From positions 124,001-188,000 of the forward strand of contig OY752145.1 in assembly GCA_963573315.1 (NCBI GenBank): a DNA stretch of 64,000 nt, read 5' to 3'. Below, one piece after another: positions 1 through 11,017 of this stretch (position 1 is the first letter of the stretch; the number at the start of each line of letters is the position of its first letter). The translations under genes and the position numbers were made by a program. The notes under the pieces were generated by a model that had not been told where the DNA came from, ran no database searches, and saw only the letters and a program-made list of their open reading frames with translations. The stretch comes from Entomortierella parvispora (Eukaryota; Mortierellomycota; Mortierellomycetes; Mortierellales; Mortierellaceae).

Positions 1-49
1 GTTCCTGTGTATTATTCGTAGCTAACCCGTCCAAAATCGGATCTCTAGA

Positions 50-913
50 AACCATCAAGGTGCATTGCCGTCCTCGAGTTCCGTCTCGGGCATCCCCTCC
101 ACTTCCAGAGCCAAGTCAGGTGGGGGTTCCGGCGTTGGAGTGTCCACCACTAGTCTGTCAACCCAACATCCCGAGGGACCCCGATTCCCAGAGTTATTGT
201 CTCATTTCAGAGCTGTGCAGGGACGACACGAGCGCTCCCGTCGACAGGCTGTCCAGGCTTTGCTGCGACTTAACACGTATGGAAACAGCAGCTCAGGTCT
301 CGCAGGCACTGCACACTACAACCAGCAGCAGCAGTACTACCAGCAACACCAGCAAAAGCACCAGCGGAAACAACAGCAGCAGCTCGAACATCAACAGCTC
401 CAGCAGCAGGTCCAGCAGCAACAGCAACTCTATGATCTTGCACAGCAAGGCCAGCAGCAACAGGAGCAATATAGCAATAACAACAATTCATCCGCCAATC
501 GTTATCAACAGCAGGAGGGCTCGTATTCTAATACATCCCAAGAGACCTCTCCCGACACCGACCAGACGACGACGTCCCGCAGCACGAGCACCCTCTCAGG
601 TAATGTTGTAGGCCGAAGACGGACTAGGGATCGGCAGAGTCAATTGGACACTATTCAACAGCAATCTCAGGGTCCACCGACATCCTCTGCCTCGGCATCT
701 GGTGCCTCTGCACGAAACTCTTACATCAAGAGCAGCGCGGCAAACAACAACAACGGCAACAGTTACCGTTACTCCTCGGGAGCAGGGACGCCTCCACCAC
801 CTGCGCAGCCATCTGGTGGCAACAGTACTTCTGTTGGGTCATCACCAGCAGGTGGCACAGGAGGGGATTCAAGCGAGTCAAAGTCGAACAAGAGTCGATC
901 CGGTCTGGACTAG
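50..913 (+). CDS. 3' terminal exon of a Gln/Ser/Asn-rich protein (partial)
   Basis: An open frame runs to a TAG at 911-913. It lies downstream of a likely intron end: a CTAAC branch-like motif near 23 and an AG at about 48-49. The gene therefore begins to the left of the window. The visible part has a short charged segment (FRAVQGRHERSRRQ), then long glutamine runs (about 300-470), then Ser/Asn/Gly-rich sequence. No catalytic domain is recognisable; low-complexity tails like this occur in fungal transcriptional and RNA-associated regulators. The overlapping frame at 60-611 reads the same CAG/AGC repeats as polyserine and is probably a shadow. The chosen frame is longer and continues to the better-placed stop, but frame and exon start are not certain. 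Confidence 0.5.
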   Translation, partial: NHQGALPSSSSVSGIPSTSRAKSGGGSGVGVSTTSLSTQHPEGPRFPELLSHFRAVQGRHERSRRQAVQALLRLNTYGNSSSGLAGTAHYNQQQQYYQQHQQKHQRKQQQQLEHQQLQQQVQQQQQLYDLAQQGQQQQEQYSNNNNSSANRYQQQEGSYSNTSQETSPDTDQTTTSRSTSTLSGNVVGRRRTRDRQSQLDTIQQQSQGPPTSSASASGASARNSYIKSSAANNNNGNSYRYSSGAGTPPPPAQPSGGNSTSVGSSPAGGTGGDSSESKSNKSRSGLD

Positions 914-1007
914 ACTGTTTGAAGGAGGAACAATTGTTTTCTTCCCACGCGAAATAAAGGAATCTAGAGCCGATTTTTGTCATTCATTTTATTGTGTCAT
1001 CATTGGC

Positions 1008-1484
1008 TCACAGGTCGCTGACGATCTCAAGGACTGCCTCAGCAGGCTACAGATTAGAAATGAAAGGATGAAGAGAAAAAAGGTGCGTTAGTGTTTGGTT
1101 CACCTGGGGGACGCGGTTGTCTTTGGGATCTATCCCAGAACTTACACGTCCAATGACGGCCTTTTTGGCGGCCCAATCGACCACAAGGGGGCGCTGCATC
1201 AAAGCAGAATCCTCGGCCAGGATGGCCTGGACATCCTCGACCGTGGATGCCTTGGGGGCGTCCTTGCGCAAAAACTCTGAAAAGACAGCGGGGTTTTCAG
1301 AGTAGTCGAGAAACGTGAGAATGTCGCGGATCTGGTCGTTGGTCAATGGGTTCTTGAGGTACTCGATGGTGTCGACTTTGAATGGGGCCGAGGCAGATCG
1401 CTCTTGCAGCAATTTCTGAGCATTTCGGCTGGTACTGCAACGTGGGTTGTGGAAAAAGGTGATGGTTCTGGCGGCGGCAGACAT
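1008..1484 (-). CDS. ArsC/YffB-family arsenate reductase-like protein (thioredoxin fold)
   Basis: Two exons (1484-1104 and 1046-1008) joined across a 57-nt intron (GTGAAC...CTGTAG) give 139 residues, close to the usual ArsC length. The N-terminus has the family active-site pattern HNPRCSTSRN, with Cys16 where E. coli ArsC has its catalytic Cys12. The C-terminal part has QRPLVV and KAVIGR, whose arginines match the substrate-binding arginines of ArsC. Splicing restores the family C-terminus (PAEAVLEI); without it the frame runs into non-homologous sequence. Known family members reduce arsenate with glutaredoxin, but YffB-like relatives lack a proven activity, so the substrate is an inference. 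The start is the Met directly before AAARTITFFHNP; an in-frame upstream Met at 1541 adds 19 unconserved residues. Confidence 0.85.
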
Positions 1485-2349
1485 TTCCAAAGAGGTGTGG
1501 GGATTACTGGGAAGAGGAGAATGAGGAGAACCCCCGCACATGGAATGATTTGCTCCGAAGGTTTGGCACTCCCTGCCACTATTTCCTTGCAGTGTTTGGA
1601 AATAACGAAAATCGCGAGCCGAGCTGCCACCTTTCTATGCATCTCTTCATCTCGATCAACGACAGCAAGCGAGTCTACTAGACCTCCTGTCTTCAGTCTG
1701 AACCAATTGAGGTTTATTTTGCGATGGAGAATAGAGTCTGTTTCCAGGAACCATTACTCCTACCATCTTTCTCTCCTTGGCTCTGAAAACGAAGAGTGCA
1801 ATGCGGACCCAGACAGGGTCCTTTGGAGCAATTGCTCTGTCTGCTCTGCCCGTCAATTGCTAGAGCAGTGCCAATTTGGGTTGTTCAGGTATTAGTTGAC
1901 TTTGGTCATCATCGCTGTGGCAACGCAGCTATTGTAATCGGTTGTTGACACTAGTTTTTTTTCCGGGGACGCGTTCTGTTCACCATGGCACGCAGTACAG
2001 GCGTCAGTGTTGCCATACTTCAGTCTTGCAGGGATGACTTGTCATTGGTCACGTCCTGTATCATTCTAAATGTGAGTCTGATTGAGATCGATATACCACC
2101 CTCATGCTGGCGTATCTGCCGACTGGAAATATTTGTATATACTTGATCGGTGTCGGCCTGTTTGCCAGCGAGAAAAATACGATTCTGGAAAAAAGAACTT
2201 TATTTCAGCCTTGCGCTGGAGCGAAGGTACCGACGTAGTTTGTAATTCAGCAATCAGCACAGAATCGAGTATTCGATATTTCCAAAAAGAAATAAAACTC
2301 GATTGTCAGTTTGACTGAACAACGTTTTTGCTCTGGCTCCTGTCCATTG
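1485..2349. other. Intergenic, no gene recognised
   Basis: About 860 bp between the 5' end of the ArsC-like gene and the 3' end of the Crinkler. It includes the ArsC-like promoter. The ORFs here have no recognisable domain and no convincing splice pattern. Confidence 0.6.
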
Positions 2350-5300
2350 TTAACCACGGCGCCGTTTGATACTGTCCCTGTCCACCTCATAATTTTCCGT
2401 ATTCCGCTTCATGTAGCTCACGGCTTCAATGTGCTTCTTTTCAAAGAGGTCAGCGATGTTGTTGTGGTCGATGATTAGCGCGATCTGGGTAACATCAAAG
2501 TCGGCGTGGTATTCCAAAACTGGCCTTTGATCGAAAAAATGCGCAATTGTTGCAGGGTATGCCACGATGAAGCTGACATAGTGTCCATGGTCTCCACAGA
2601 ACTGGCGAACATCGGTCTTATGCCCTTCTTTGATCTTTCCTGGCTCGACTGTGCTACATGCCAGCTTCCTCTCTTTGCCATACAGAGTCTGTACCAGCTT
2701 CACTTGCACAAATACTGGGCAGGTGTATGAGACGGCGCCTTTGCCGAATCGAACAACGAAAACGAGGTCTGGTCCTGAATCGCTCTCACGAGGGAAGAGG
2801 AAAGGGGGCACAAGATCGCCATTACGCTGAGAGTTGAAGTTGACATGCGCATTCAGAAAATCAGCCATGGGAATCTCCTCCTCTTTGGTGGTTCGCATGC
2901 GACCATGCCAACCGACAATTGAGGCTTTCAGGTCAAACATTGGGTGAGGGACCATGTCATGGCGGAAGGCCCGACTCGAGACTATCTTGTTCTCGAACAT
3001 GCGGACCATCTCGTAAGGAATACTGAGTTCCCAAAGCTTGCCACGAATCTGCTCTGTGACGCTGCCACGCAGCAAGTTCATTCGATGAGTAGCATACTCC
3101 GGATCCTCCGCTTGAAAGTAATTGTCTGCTGCCTTGAATGCAAACGGTTCGTCGATCACCGTTCGGGAAACGCCGTTCACGATTGAAATCCGACCGAACG
3201 CTACCTCTACCAACTTAGGCAGCCTACCCGAGTAGGCCTTAGGGCCGCCCTGAGTTATATGTAGCAATGGCATTCCTGAGAGTGAGCTCGACCTCACGGA
3301 AATCTTTCAGAGCTTCCTCCCTCGCCTCTCCGACGGGTAGCCGGTTAGCGCGATCGAACATGCGGCGAAGTTCGCCACAGAGGTTGCCCTCCAAAGCAGG
3401 CCTTTCTTGTTCAGTTTGGGGGGTCACTGCGGTTGTCAGTCGATATTCGAATTCTTCGATAGCACTCTTCCAAGCTGTAGGGTCATTCATCTCGATAATA
3501 TCCTCGACCACGGAGATGATTGGTCGAAAACGACCACGCAACAGGCGATGGAACATGAGTACAGCCTCAGGAGGTATCAAAACAGCTAGTCGCTCTCTTG
3601 CTTCCACGCACAGGTTCTCGCCAAGTCGCGTCAGATAGGCAGAAATCGATTCGATATCCATCCATCGAATTCGACCACCATATCCGCCCTCCTTTCGACC
3701 TGGTATTCGTTGCCTGAAAACTTGAGACCGGATGCTGAGCCTCCCGCCCAATTCAGCTCGAAGGAACTTAAGCCAGTACCACAGGGCATGACACAAATAT
3801 CGCTTTTGCAGAATGAAAGGCGTCGGAATGCGAAGAGTACAGGCGCCAAGACCGGCCGCAATGTTTTACGATCAGAGTCCAGAAACATATCTTCGTAGAG
3901 CCTCCCTAGACATTGTGACTCATCCAACACCAAGAGAAACTTGTCGTGATCTGGATGGAGAGGCATTCGATCTGAGAGAAGCACCTTGACGCTCTCGAAA
4001 AGGGATTGCAGGGCGTCCGTTAAGGACGCTACTGCAGAGCCACGATGAAGGCACTTGATGATGCGAGTAAAGAGCTGTAGGAAAACATCCTCAAAGACGG
4101 GGGCGGCAACTTGAAGAAGCATCCATCTCTGGCAAGAAAAGGTGTGTTTGCTTCCGTCAATGCCCAAGCAGTACTTCAGGATAGATAGTCTGGCGTACAG
4201 GAGACCGTAGATGACATATGTAATCCTCTCGGTATTCTGATTCTTATCGGCTGATAAGTAGATAGCTGCGCGTTCAGGAAGCGCATCGATGGCAAACCTC
4301 AGGTCTCCTGACCCCATGTCCTTTGCACCAGCGTTGAAATACAGTCCCCATGACTTTGATAGAAGGTTTACAGCTGTGCGTGTTTTGCCGCAACCTAACA
4401 AAAAACCAGGATGGCAAAACAAGAAGGTCAATATCGAATTTGTCATATCTTTCAGTATTGGCGCAGAAATATTACCCGAAACACCAAAGAGTGGCAATTG
4501 CTGTAGGTCATATTTTGACAAAAGCTCTTCAGCTTGGCTTTTCTTGTACGATTCGTCGTGCTGCCCAGGTGAAGGAAGATTAAAAAAAAGCAGTGACGGA
4601 GCAACCCGAGGCGCTTTGAGCCCACGCCTTCCAACACAGGGAAGACCAATGACGCCTCCTCCAGTGACAGGCAACTCCTTGGCGCCCTGTACGAACTCTT
4701 TCAGGAATGTGAGTTGACCAGAGTCAGACTCGAAGAACCCATCCACTATCTTGACTAATGCGGCTGTTTGGAATGGTAAGCATATACAACGTCGATTAAT
4801 TAAACAGTCAAATGTTTCTGAACATGCACTTACCAACTTCCTCTGAAGGTGAAGGCGAAGAATTGGAAAGGTCTTCTAAAAAAAGTTGTCAGGGACAGGA
4901 TTAGCCAAGAGAATCTTGACTGATGACCGGCTGAACACCCAAATCCTCTCATTTAGAATGTACTCACCAGGTCCATGGGTGGAGGCTACTTATAGAGGGG
5001 GTCAGCAGAGAAAGGTGCATGAATCGTGTCAGTGCTGAGAACAAGCGCCACATCGCAGAATGGATGAAGAAAGACGCGCCGACATTACCTTGCTGCGGCA
5101 GCTGGACGACAATGTATATGCGATCATTGAGAACACCATTGGGAAAGTGACTCTGGAGAACATCCAGCTCATCAAGTTCTTCGAGAGACGCGTCCTTCAG
5201 TTCCTTCTTGGTGGCCCCATTTTTGACACACCAAAGAATAAGATCTCTCGAGGATGTGTTGAGTGTCAACCTTTCGTTGATACGCTGTTTGAGTTTGTCG

Positions 5301-5380
5301 ACCGTTTCCGAAAGCGGAATATCAAAGGAGAAAGCCGTTGTGCTATCCTTGACGATGCGAAACAATGTTTGCTCGGCCAT
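2350..5380 (-). pseudogene. Crinkler (CRN) effector-like gene with P-loop NTPase and nuclease-like C-terminus, two frameshifts
   Basis: Five exons: 5380-5089, 4985-4968 (18 nt), 4875-4834 (42 nt), 4763-4476 and 4394-2350. Intron phases are consistent at every junction. Exon 1 encodes a Crinkler-type ubiquitin-like header (starts MAEQTLF; LILWCVKNG later). The two tiny exons encode a Ser/Pro/Glu linker. The intron at 4475-4395 splits the Walker A motif GVSGCGKT, and splicing restores it. The middle has NTPase features including the acidic stretch FLLVLDESQ. The last part (PVLEYHADFDVTQIALI) is the C-terminal region typical of NTPase-plus-nuclease CRNs. Near 3655-3666 the frame changes within a GGAT-type tetranucleotide repeat, and near 3248 it changes again at a GGG run. 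Each side of both breaks keeps good family similarity. Either the gene is newly dead or these are assembly errors. CRNs are known from oomycetes and from Mortierella/Rhizophagus-type fungi. Confidence 0.85.
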
Positions 5381-5721
5381 TGCGGGAGACAGGTGATTGA
5401 CCTTGTGATTGATGCAATGTGAAGACAAGGATGGACATGGAATGGTGGCGCGACGCGAAGCAAAAAAAGCCGTTTCCTGGGTCACATGACTCGCCACCAA
5501 ATTTCGACTTTTTTTTCTCATCCAGTAGTGTCACAGTGTCAGGTTGAACACGACGCGACGTTTCCTCCTCTCCCCCCTTTTTATCAGTGTCCCTCACGCA
5601 TTCCCAGCTTCACTGAGAATCGCGCCCCTTTTCCTTTCTCTTCGGCTTATGGTTGTTCGCTACGTTCTCCTTCGCTCTTTACCTCCGTTCCTTCACGCTT
5701 TCTCTCCCCTTCGCTCCTGTG
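5381..5721. promoter_or_regulatory. Shared divergent promoter region, Crinkler (-) and EcsC-like gene (+)
   Basis: The 341 bp lie between two divergent start codons. The part leading to the plus gene is strongly pyrimidine-rich (about 5560-5720), as is common upstream of fungal start codons. No TATA box is obvious. Confidence 0.5.
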
Positions 5722-7419
5722 ATGAAGTTTGTTCTACGACTTTCCGTCGCTGCTTTGTTGGCCTACTCTGTGCTGGCTGGCAGTCAAGGACTCAAGGACT
5801 TCGTGAACGACCCTCAAGTCCAGGCCCTTGCGCCAAACCTTGTCAGACAAATCTCGTCTAGAGGCATCGAGGCAATTGCTAGTCAAGATGTCCCTACAGA
5901 TACTCCGACCAAAGGTCTCCCACTCTTGAATGACATTGTCGAGATTATCTCTTTGGCCGTTTTCACTTCTCATGAGGAAGACTGGTCCAAGCTCGAGCAG
6001 GCCAAGCTAAAGATGATTGAGACCCATGGTGAAGCTGTCGCGGAAGCCTCTGCCGACTTGAGCACCGTTGACGTTCATCGCGCAGCTCTGATTGCCAACA
6101 CAATCTACGACACTGTCATCCATATTCCCTCGACCAACAAGGCAACCTACACTGCTCGGGTGGCCGAGTCCAAAAGCTGGTCTGTATGGGACTATCTCGG
6201 CTTTGGACTTATAAAGTCCTCAGAGGCCGTTCGAAACGTGAAGGCCTTGGTGGCTCCCGTGAGTGTCTGTGAAACCACCGATACTTCATACATGAAAGGC
6301 GTGGAGGAGGCTGTATATTATAGTTCCTTGATTGACGGACTTGCTGGCAGTGCTTTGGTTGGCGCACCCAGCGATTCAGCAGTGAGGAGACTGGGTCTGG
6401 GAACCATCATTGCATCGATTGGACAACTCGCAATCCAGATCCATATGGCACAAAGCGTGGCTCGTTTAGCGGACCTCGACCCCGCAGAGGAGACAATTCG
6501 AGCCATGACCTTTTTGGCCTTGACGGCGGACACGCCCAGCGCCGACTCTGCCAAAGCTGCACGCGACATTTACTCTATGAAACGCCGAGGCCTCGAAAAG
6601 CGAATTCCTACCCAAGCCATCCGGTCCCTAGAAGACCAGGCGACTTTGATCCTCATCACCAAAGGAGCCGGCCATGGTGCAGGACCGGCCGTGTTTGCCA
6701 ACATTCCAGTGGTTCGGAATATTTTCGCATTCAGTAGCGAGGTCTTGACATCCAACAATGTCGGGGATGTTCTCAAGTATGTGTTCTGCCCCTCAGAAGC
6801 TGTAACGGACATCCCTGTCCTGGTGTCCTCCCCTCCTGCACCGGACGCCGGCTCCACTTCCAAAACACCAACCTCGGAGGCAACGGCTGGACCCGAATCC
6901 GAGGCCAAGCCGAAGGATGAAGAGGTCAAGAAGCAAGATACCACGACTGGCAATAATCAAACCGTTAAGAGCAAGGAACGTGAAAGTGCCAACCCGGAAC
7001 ATGATGATGATGACGATGATGATGATGAAGACGATGACGATGACGATGACGATGGTGAAGACGACGACGATGAAATCGATATTGAGGAGATTAACGAGGC
7101 TGCAGATGAAGAAGGTACTATTGTCACAGGTCAATTGGATCAGAAGCCAACAGAACAGGAGCAAAAGCCCTTGCCGGAGAAAGAGGAGAAACCTCAGGAG
7201 CACGAGCAGCAAAAGGTGTTCAAGGTTGACCCCGAAGAGGACAAAAAGTCAAAGAAGTCCAAAGAATCCTCGTCTCAGGCCAAGGAATTGGCGGACAAGG
7301 TTGCAGCAGATGCAAAAACGCGTGAAGAGGAATTCCAAAAGGCTGCCGACGCTGCTGCCCGTGCAAGCGGTGGTAAAGAAGATGATAGGGATGACAGCGA
7401 GAAGAGACAGGAACTCTGA
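5722..7419 (+). CDS. EcsC-like domain protein with signal peptide and acidic tail, C-terminal RQEL
   Basis: Single-exon gene of 565 residues. The chosen Met opens a clean signal peptide (MKFVLRLSVAALLAYSVLA, cleavage near SQG); a Met 23 codons upstream would bury it. Residues about 60-370 resemble the EcsC family, with alternating hydrophobic helices, the pattern IGQLAIQIHMAQSVARLADLD followed by TIRAMTFLAL, and a glycine-rich stretch (KGAGHGAGPAVF). From about residue 380 the chain is Pro/Thr/Glu-rich. It contains an aspartate/glutamate block at nt 7000-7095, then a Lys/Glu-rich, probably helical tail. The protein ends RQEL, which resembles KDEL/HDEL-type ER retrieval signals. The EcsC match is from memory and moderate. 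Secretory-pathway targeting is the firmer call, and ER residence is inferred. Confidence 0.72.
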   Translation: MKFVLRLSVAALLAYSVLAGSQGLKDFVNDPQVQALAPNLVRQISSRGIEAIASQDVPTDTPTKGLPLLNDIVEIISLAVFTSHEEDWSKLEQAKLKMIETHGEAVAEASADLSTVDVHRAALIANTIYDTVIHIPSTNKATYTARVAESKSWSVWDYLGFGLIKSSEAVRNVKALVAPVSVCETTDTSYMKGVEEAVYYSSLIDGLAGSALVGAPSDSAVRRLGLGTIIASIGQLAIQIHMAQSVARLADLDPAEETIRAMTFLALTADTPSADSAKAARDIYSMKRRGLEKRIPTQAIRSLEDQATLILITKGAGHGAGPAVFANIPVVRNIFAFSSEVLTSNNVGDVLKYVFCPSEAVTDIPVLVSSPPAPDAGSTSKTPTSEATAGPESEAKPKDEEVKKQDTTTGNNQTVKSKERESANPEHDDDDDDDDEDDDDDDDDGEDDDDEIDIEEINEAADEEGTIVTGQLDQKPTEQEQKPLPEKEEKPQEHEQQKVFKVDPEEDKKSKKSKESSSQAKELADKVAADAKTREEEFQKAADAAARASGGKEDDRDDSEKRQEL

Positions 7420-8378
7420 ACTGTTAACTGTTGCTGTGATTGCGAGAAAAAAAATAAAAGAAGAGAGAAAGAATGGGTGGACTTTTGAAGTTGCCCAGAG
7501 TGAAAAGATGTTTCAAAGTCATTCAGATCAAGAAAGGTGGGGTGAGTATCTTCTCAAGAGACTGGTCGCCGGAACCGGTAGCCGGACAGGGAAGAAAGTT
7601 AAAGGCTCTGCTGTTTCCTGTGCAGATGCTCTCGTCTAATTGAAATAACAAAATAATCCATGGCAACTTGCGCGGACTTTTTGTCTTTGGCCACGATCGG
7701 CAGCACCCACAGAGAGATCAATTAAACGAGCAAAAGAGCACAATCAACGCCCAAAGCCAAAGGCCCGTTGCTGCAACGATAGTAGTCCTTCAGTGGTGGG
7801 CTACAGCCAAGTGCTTGGCGTTTCCGTCCCAAAGGACCTATTCTCTGTGGGTTGGACTGCGCTTTGCTTTGGATGGATGCAGGTGTTGGTGACCCCGCAT
7901 CGACCCTTTTGGGATCGAGGCTCAACTACTGTACGAAATAAAAAAAGGTTCTCCATCAGCAAGGAAGAGGAAAGGAGGGAGAGAAGCAAGGAAGGGAAGA
8001 AGAGAAGTAAAGGGAAGGATGGTACAGGACTCATATTCGACGACATGCAATCTCACCATGGTCTCACTCAGGTCAAAGCGCCACCGTTTTTTTTTCCTCG
8101 CCGCTGTTCTTTTTTTTTCTTCCTCGGCACATCTCTTGCCCTCTCTTCATGCGTTCCCTCGCCCAATCATAGCCCTCCTCTCTTTCTTTCTTTCATCCAC
8201 TCGCATTGGCATTATTCATTCCCATCTTTCTGCTTGGAAACGAGCATCGCCATTAACCAGGACAGACAGACAGACAGACAGAGACAGATCAACAAATAGC
8301 AAGCAATACAACCCCAACCTACTGTAGAGACGAGCAACGCCAAGGAGAGACGCACACAGGAGTCCTCACTTCTCAACC
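7420..8378. other. Intergenic; promoter and leader of the arrestin gene
   Basis: About 960 bp without a recognisable gene. The sequence upstream of 8379 is rich in CT tracts and contains a (GACA)n repeat at 8261-8287, typical of a fungal promoter or 5' leader. Confidence 0.6.
8261..8287. repeat. (GACA)n microsatellite
   Basis: Five to six GACA units, slightly degenerate at the end, lying about 90 bp upstream of the arrestin start codon. Confidence 0.9.
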
Positions 8379-10865
8379 ATGAAAAGAATAGCCATTGCCC
8401 TGCTGGACACTCCGGCAAGCCATTATCTCCCAGGAGATACTCTTGGAGGTAATCGACGGCCTTTGCCTGTCCAAAGTGACCGACAAAAGGCCAAAAAGGT
8501 CTCAGCCGCAGCAAAGCTGCAGACGAAGCGCTCCGCCCCGCTGTTTTTGCAACATCTTGTATCATAGCCTTACCCTCCTTTTCTCTATTTCTTTCTTTCA
8601 TTTCATTGTACTCGTTCTTCTCGTTCTTCACAATCACGCTAGGCCATGTCCAGCTCATTTCGACGTCCGATCTCAAGTATACCTGTGTCAAGATCCACTT
8701 TGTCGGTCTCGTCACCACAAAGGTCGCCAAAGTCGAAGAGCAGACCTATGTCCTGAACCAACAGTTGGTCTTGCTCGGTCATGCAAACAACGCTACCGAG
8801 TTTGTTCTCGAAGAGGGTAAATACAGCTGGCCCTTCCAGTTTACCATTCCATTCCAACATCTTCCATCCTCGGGCAAGGTAAACAAAGCAGCGAGTTTTT
8901 GGCCATCATTCTCGGATGTTCGCTTATTCTGTATTTTTTCTGTTGGTGAACATTATAGTATCGACACTGCACCGTCAAGTACTCGCTCTCGGCGACTGTT
9001 ATCACATTAGGTCCTCTGGGTGGCGTTCAGGACCTTCAATCGAGTCAAACATTGCAGATCAAGGATCTTGTCAACATTCAGGCAGAGCCTCTCAGTACAC
9101 CCATCTCTCTCACGGGCTCGAGTAGCGTTGTCCCAGGATCCGAGGAACAGAAGCATTTGGCGACTGCAACAGTGAAATTACTAAGATCAGCGTTCTTGAA
9201 AGGTCAAATCCTCCATGTCGAGATTGATCTCAGTCACCCTTACAGGATCCGGAGAAGCCCAGGGTGCTTTCTGCAATTGATATGCAAAGAGCGCTACTTA
9301 GCAGGAGAGTAAGAACATTGCTAATTCTGGATCGTCTTACGGCTATCTACCACGGTATTACCTGCTGAGACTGACACCACTCATACTGTTTTAGCCAAGC
9401 AAAGGAATACAGCGAGACAGTGGCATCGCGCGCAGAGGCATTGGCCGTGGATTCAAGTTACAGTACAGGAAAGATCATCACGGATCTTACAATCCCACCC
9501 ACAGCATACCCAACCCTGACTGGCAGCAAAGCCATTTCCATCGAGTACTCACTCCAGATCTTGTTCGACATGCGAGCAAAAACCGGCTTCATGGAACGGA
9601 AGTCGAAAAAGGTGGTCACCAGCAAGCTCAGGAACAAACTTTTGAGTTGCCCTGGAGGCTTTGAGGTCGAAATCCCCATCGTGGTTGGGACTCTATCTGA
9701 TAGTTTCCATATGCAAAAGCCAAGTCCTTTTGTGCAAGGCCAGGCTGTCGCTGAATTCCAAATCGGCGGTGGTAGCTCAGCTGTCCCGAGCGTCAACAAC
9801 AGCCGCAGTGACACTAGTCTAACGCCGTCAAACTCTGCACCTTCATCCACGAATTCACCCACGACCCCTGTCCCTTCGATGCGATTGCCAATGTCACCTG
9901 TCCGACCGTCAGATTCAGCCACACCTTCGTCTTCAATTGTTTACCTGCAACAATCAACAGCCCAACCACCTCGGTATAGCATGGCAGTGCAGAGGTCTGG
10001 CCGTAACGATGCAAGCCCAACCACCACATTCCATGCTCGCAGCGCCACCTCGCCCACCGACAACAACATCCCAGGGACGGTTGGATTGTCGCCTTATCCT
10101 TCCTCACCACCTCTTGCAAATGTATCTCACAGTCAACTACCCCTCATCCATGAATCCATGTCCAAGCCTTTACCGAAGATCCCGTCCTCTCAGCAACCAT
10201 TCATGTTACCGACACCTTCCGCGAGACGACCTTCCGCGGCCTCTATGCCTGGCCAGTCAGGAATACCTGAGACTACAGCGCCCATGCTCCCGCCTCGACT
10301 CCCACCTCGCTCACCAGTGCCTTCTACATCCACGTCTCTACCAGTAATGCCCTCCTCTTCAGCCGCAGCTTCCTCTAGCCGTTTTAATACCTACAATACT
10401 AATGAATACCCTAGCGAAAAGGAGCGACGTGAGCCCCAGCCAGCACCAATACAATTGCCCTCCAGGTTCACCGTCGAAGCGCCAACAGCGCCGGAGGCTA
10501 TCAACCTTGGACTGGGACCGGCCTCTCCTTTGGAACATCCACACCATGCCAGCCTCACACCAGGACTGGCGTCACATCTATCGAAAAATGGTTCGTGGCC
10601 ACCCCACGAGGAGGGGATTGGTGTTGGAAGCGGTGGCAGAGTCGTGGAGTATTTCCCGCCTCAAGAAGCGACCACTGTCGTGCAGTCACCAATCTCTGAA
10701 TCAGACGTAGAGATGATTGTAAATAGCGGTTTAGATCCATCTCCCAAATTGTTGACAGAAAGACAGATATACACGCCAGGAGCCCCTATTGAACCGACAC
10801 CAGATCACAGGAATTTACGTTACGCGCAGCCTTCTGCCTCCGCGCCAACGCTGGATTCTCCCTGA
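8379..10865 (+). CDS. Alpha-arrestin-like protein with a PPxY motif
   Basis: Four exons (8379-8448, 8643-8878, 8959-9308, 9395-10865) with consistent phases give 708 residues. The arrestin N-domain starts near residue 1 (HYLPGDTLGGHVQL), followed by VKIHFVGLVTTKV, the strand WPFQFTIPFQHLPSS and YRHCTVKYSLSATV. The C-domain includes RSPGCFLQLI, SIEYSLQILFDM and CPGGFEVEIPIVVGT. The rest, from about residue 320, is a disordered Pro/Ser/Thr-rich tail. It carries PPRY (AQPPRYSM), a PPxY motif of the kind that binds WW domains of Nedd4/Rsp5 ubiquitin ligases, and proline clusters (LPPRLPPRSP). Alpha-arrestins recruit such ligases to plasma-membrane transporters for endocytosis; that role is inferred here. 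The gene converges on the AARSD1-like gene, 152 bp away. Confidence 0.87.
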
Positions 10866-11017
10866 TTCTATTTTATCAAGAGCACGTTAGCAGCTCTAGC
10901 GAATAAACAGACATCGGACAGTCTTCCTGCACTGATCTTTGTGAATTGTTTATAAAAATCGGCTCATCTATAGCTGTCTCTATCATCTACATTGGTATGG
11001 GCGTGTTCTATCCGAAT

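Noticed and set aside
60..611. Frame with polyserine overlapping the Q-rich gene
   Set aside because: It reads the same CAG/AGC repeats one frame off, is shorter, and lacks a plausible continuation.
1404..1895. Plus-strand ORF opposite the ArsC-like gene start
   Set aside because: It begins inside antisense ArsC-like coding sequence and has no recognisable domain or splice signals.
2350..3297. Independent gene for the last part of the Crinkler
   Set aside because: It continues the CRN family alignment directly after a one-base shift; there is no promoter or own start.
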